Shown here: in pieces, positions 5,199-6,167 of the stretch
Layout: each line of letters opens with the position of its first letter
Position numbering within the stretch: the first letter of the stretch is position 1
Assembly (NCBI GenBank): GCA_023423995.1
Contig: JAFAEL010000278.1
Span: 1 to 6,167, forward strand
Source: Pseudomonadota bacterium
GTDB lineage: Bacteria > Pseudomonadota > Alphaproteobacteria > Rhizobiales > Beijerinckiaceae
Length of the DNA stretch: 6,167 nucleotides
Direction of reading: 5' to 3'
Made by a program: the position numbers and the translations under genes
Notes under the pieces: model-generated
Database searches by the model: none
What the model saw: the letters and a program-made list of their open reading frames with translations, nothing else
Told to the model about the DNA's origin: nothing

Positions 5199-6167
5199 TC
5201 AGCCGCTCAGATTGACGGGCAGCGCGGCGAAGCCCCGGAAGCGGATGCGGGCCGAGCGCTCCGGCTCGCCCGCCGGAGCATAATCCGGGAACCGCTGCAG
5301 AAATCGCCGGAGCGCGATGCGTCCCTCGAGGCGCGCTACGGCCATCCCCACGCATTGGTGGATCCCGCTTGCGAAGGCCAGGTGCCGGTTCGGCTGGCGT
5401 CCGATGTCGAAGCGGTCGGGATCCGGGAACTGGTCCGGGTCCCGGTTCGCGGCACCGATGCAGATCGTGATCTGGGTGCCGGCCGGATAGCGCTCGCCCC
5501 CGAGCTCCGTCTCGCAGGTCGTGGCCCGGTTGCCGAGCTGGTTGGAACTCTCGTAGCGCAGGATTTCCTCGACGGCGGTACGGACCAGGTCCGGCTCGGC
5601 CAGAAGACGGGCCCGTTCGCCGGGGTGGTCGATGAGAAGTTGCAGGCCGTTGCCGATCAGGTTCGTCGTCGTCTCATGCCCGGCATTGAGGATGAAGATG
5701 CAGTTCTGGAGAAGCTCCTTCTCCGAAAGCCGCTCTCCATCGGCCTCGCCCTGGATGAGGCGGGTCAGGATATCCTTTTCCGGATCGCCCGGGCGGCGTC
5801 GGCGGTCCGCTACCAAGGTCTCCAGGTAGGCGAGGAACTCGGAGACGGCCTGGTTGCCCGGGTTCAGCCGCGCCGGATCCGACCCGGGCTCGAGCGCGCC
5901 GAGGATCGCCAGCGACCAGGCGCGCAGCGGTCCGCGCTCGTCGTGTGGGATCCCGAGCAGGTTGCCGATCACCTCCACCGGGATCGCGGCCGCGAAATCC
6001 TCGATCAGGTCGACCACCTCCCGCTCGGCCATGGCGTCGAGCAATCGATCCACCAGCGCTTCGACCCCGGGCTCCATCGCCATCACGGCACGCGGCGTGA
6101 GCGCACCGGCGATGATGCGGCGCACGCGCGTGTGCAGCGGCGGATCGTTGAAGACGAGGCTCGTGGT
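5199..6167 (-). CDS. Cytochrome P450, N-terminally truncated by the window edge
   Basis: This is a soluble bacterial-type P450 mono-oxygenase. It would hydroxylate or dealkylate a small substrate using electrons from a ferredoxin and reductase. The frame is open to the right edge: 322 residues are visible against about 400-420, so roughly 80-100 N-terminal residues lie outside. Visible landmarks, numbered from the first visible residue, begin with NDPPLHTRVRR (8-18), the C-helix segment whose His and Arg contact heme. The I-helix oxygen-activation motif AGHETT is at 162-167 (bases 5667-5684). The K-helix ExxR (EILR) is at 201-204. GNRATT and GAANRDPDQFPDPDRFD follow. The heme loop FASGIHQCVG has its axial Cys at residue 272 (bases 5352-5354). 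The tail FRGFAALPVNLSG resembles the usual P450 end. The GTG at 6125 is internal because it falls within the conserved DPPLHTRVRR segment. There is no membrane anchor in the visible part. Subfamily and substrate are not assignable; the AGHETT form differs from the AGLDTT-like form I recall for CYP199 aromatic demethylases. No redox partner gene is in the window. Confidence 0.96.
   Translation of the reverse strand, partial: TTSLVFNDPPLHTRVRRIIAGALTPRAVMAMEPGVEALVDRLLDAMAEREVVDLIEDFAAAIPVEVIGNLLGIPHDERGPLRAWSLAILGALEPGSDPARLNPGNQAVSEFLAYLETLVADRRRRPGDPEKDILTRLIQGEADGERLSEKELLQNCIFILNAGHETTTNLIGNGLQLLIDHPGERARLLAEPDLVRTAVEEILRYESSNQLGNRATTCETELGGERYPAGTQITICIGAANRDPDQFPDPDRFDIGRQPNRHLAFASGIHQCVGMAVARLEGRIALRRFLQRFPDYAPAGEPERSARIRFRGFAALPVNLSG

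Noticed and set aside
3923..5215. 430-codon plus-strand frame opposite the permease
   Set aside because: It is dominated by Arg, Asp, Glu and His with no domain, and lies antisense to a convincing gene.
6123..6125. GTG as the start of the P450
   Set aside because: It encodes the Val in the conserved DPPLHTRVRR segment, and the frame continues to the window edge. The true start is outside.
1..6167. Search by eye for CRISPR repeats, tRNA or rRNA genes, IS ends and transposase motifs
   Set aside because: No regularly spaced repeats, cloverleaf-like sequence, terminal inverted repeats or transposase/integrase protein motifs were found.

Overview
The window is GC-rich DNA packed with genes on both strands. 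It looks like part of a proteobacterial chromosome, most likely an alphaproteobacterium of the Hyphomicrobiales (Rhizobiales). The taxonomic inference rests on three things: the strong G/C bias at third codon positions, a Bug/TctC-type tricarboxylate-receptor gene, and a small protein resembling the rhizobial DUF768 family. It is not proven from this sequence.

Left part, plus strand (1-3319). Three genes are closely spaced and probably co-transcribed. First is the 3' part of a TctC/Bug periplasmic solute receptor, cut by the left edge. Next is pcaB (3-carboxy-cis,cis-muconate cycloisomerase). Last is a fused pcaDC gene (3-oxoadipate enol-lactonase plus 4-carboxymuconolactone decarboxylase). 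The two enzyme genes cover three consecutive steps of the protocatechuate branch of the beta-ketoadipate pathway, from 3-carboxy-cis,cis-muconate to 3-oxoadipate. The ring-cleaving dioxygenase (pcaGH), a pca regulator, and the 3-oxoadipate CoA-transferase and thiolase are not in the window. The receptor probably serves uptake of an aromatic or other organic acid linked to this pathway.

Middle (3320-3739). A 124-base spacer carries small inverted repeats and an unpaired perfect Shine-Dalgarno sequence. It is followed by a short plus-strand gene (87 aa, DUF768-like, function unknown). That gene converges on the minus-strand block with only 32 bases between the two stop codons.

Right part, minus strand (3740-6167). 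A complete APC-superfamily amino-acid/amine permease lies 73 bases downstream of a cytochrome P450. The start of the P450 lies beyond the right edge. The two could form one transcript. No ferredoxin or reductase partner for the P450 is visible.

No tRNA, rRNA, CRISPR array, insertion sequence or attachment site was recognised. The window reads as ordinary catabolic and accessory chromosome. The points most worth checking are the PcaDC fusion, its link to a TctC receptor without pcaGH, the altered PcaB superfamily motifs, and the odd leader of the DUF768-like gene.
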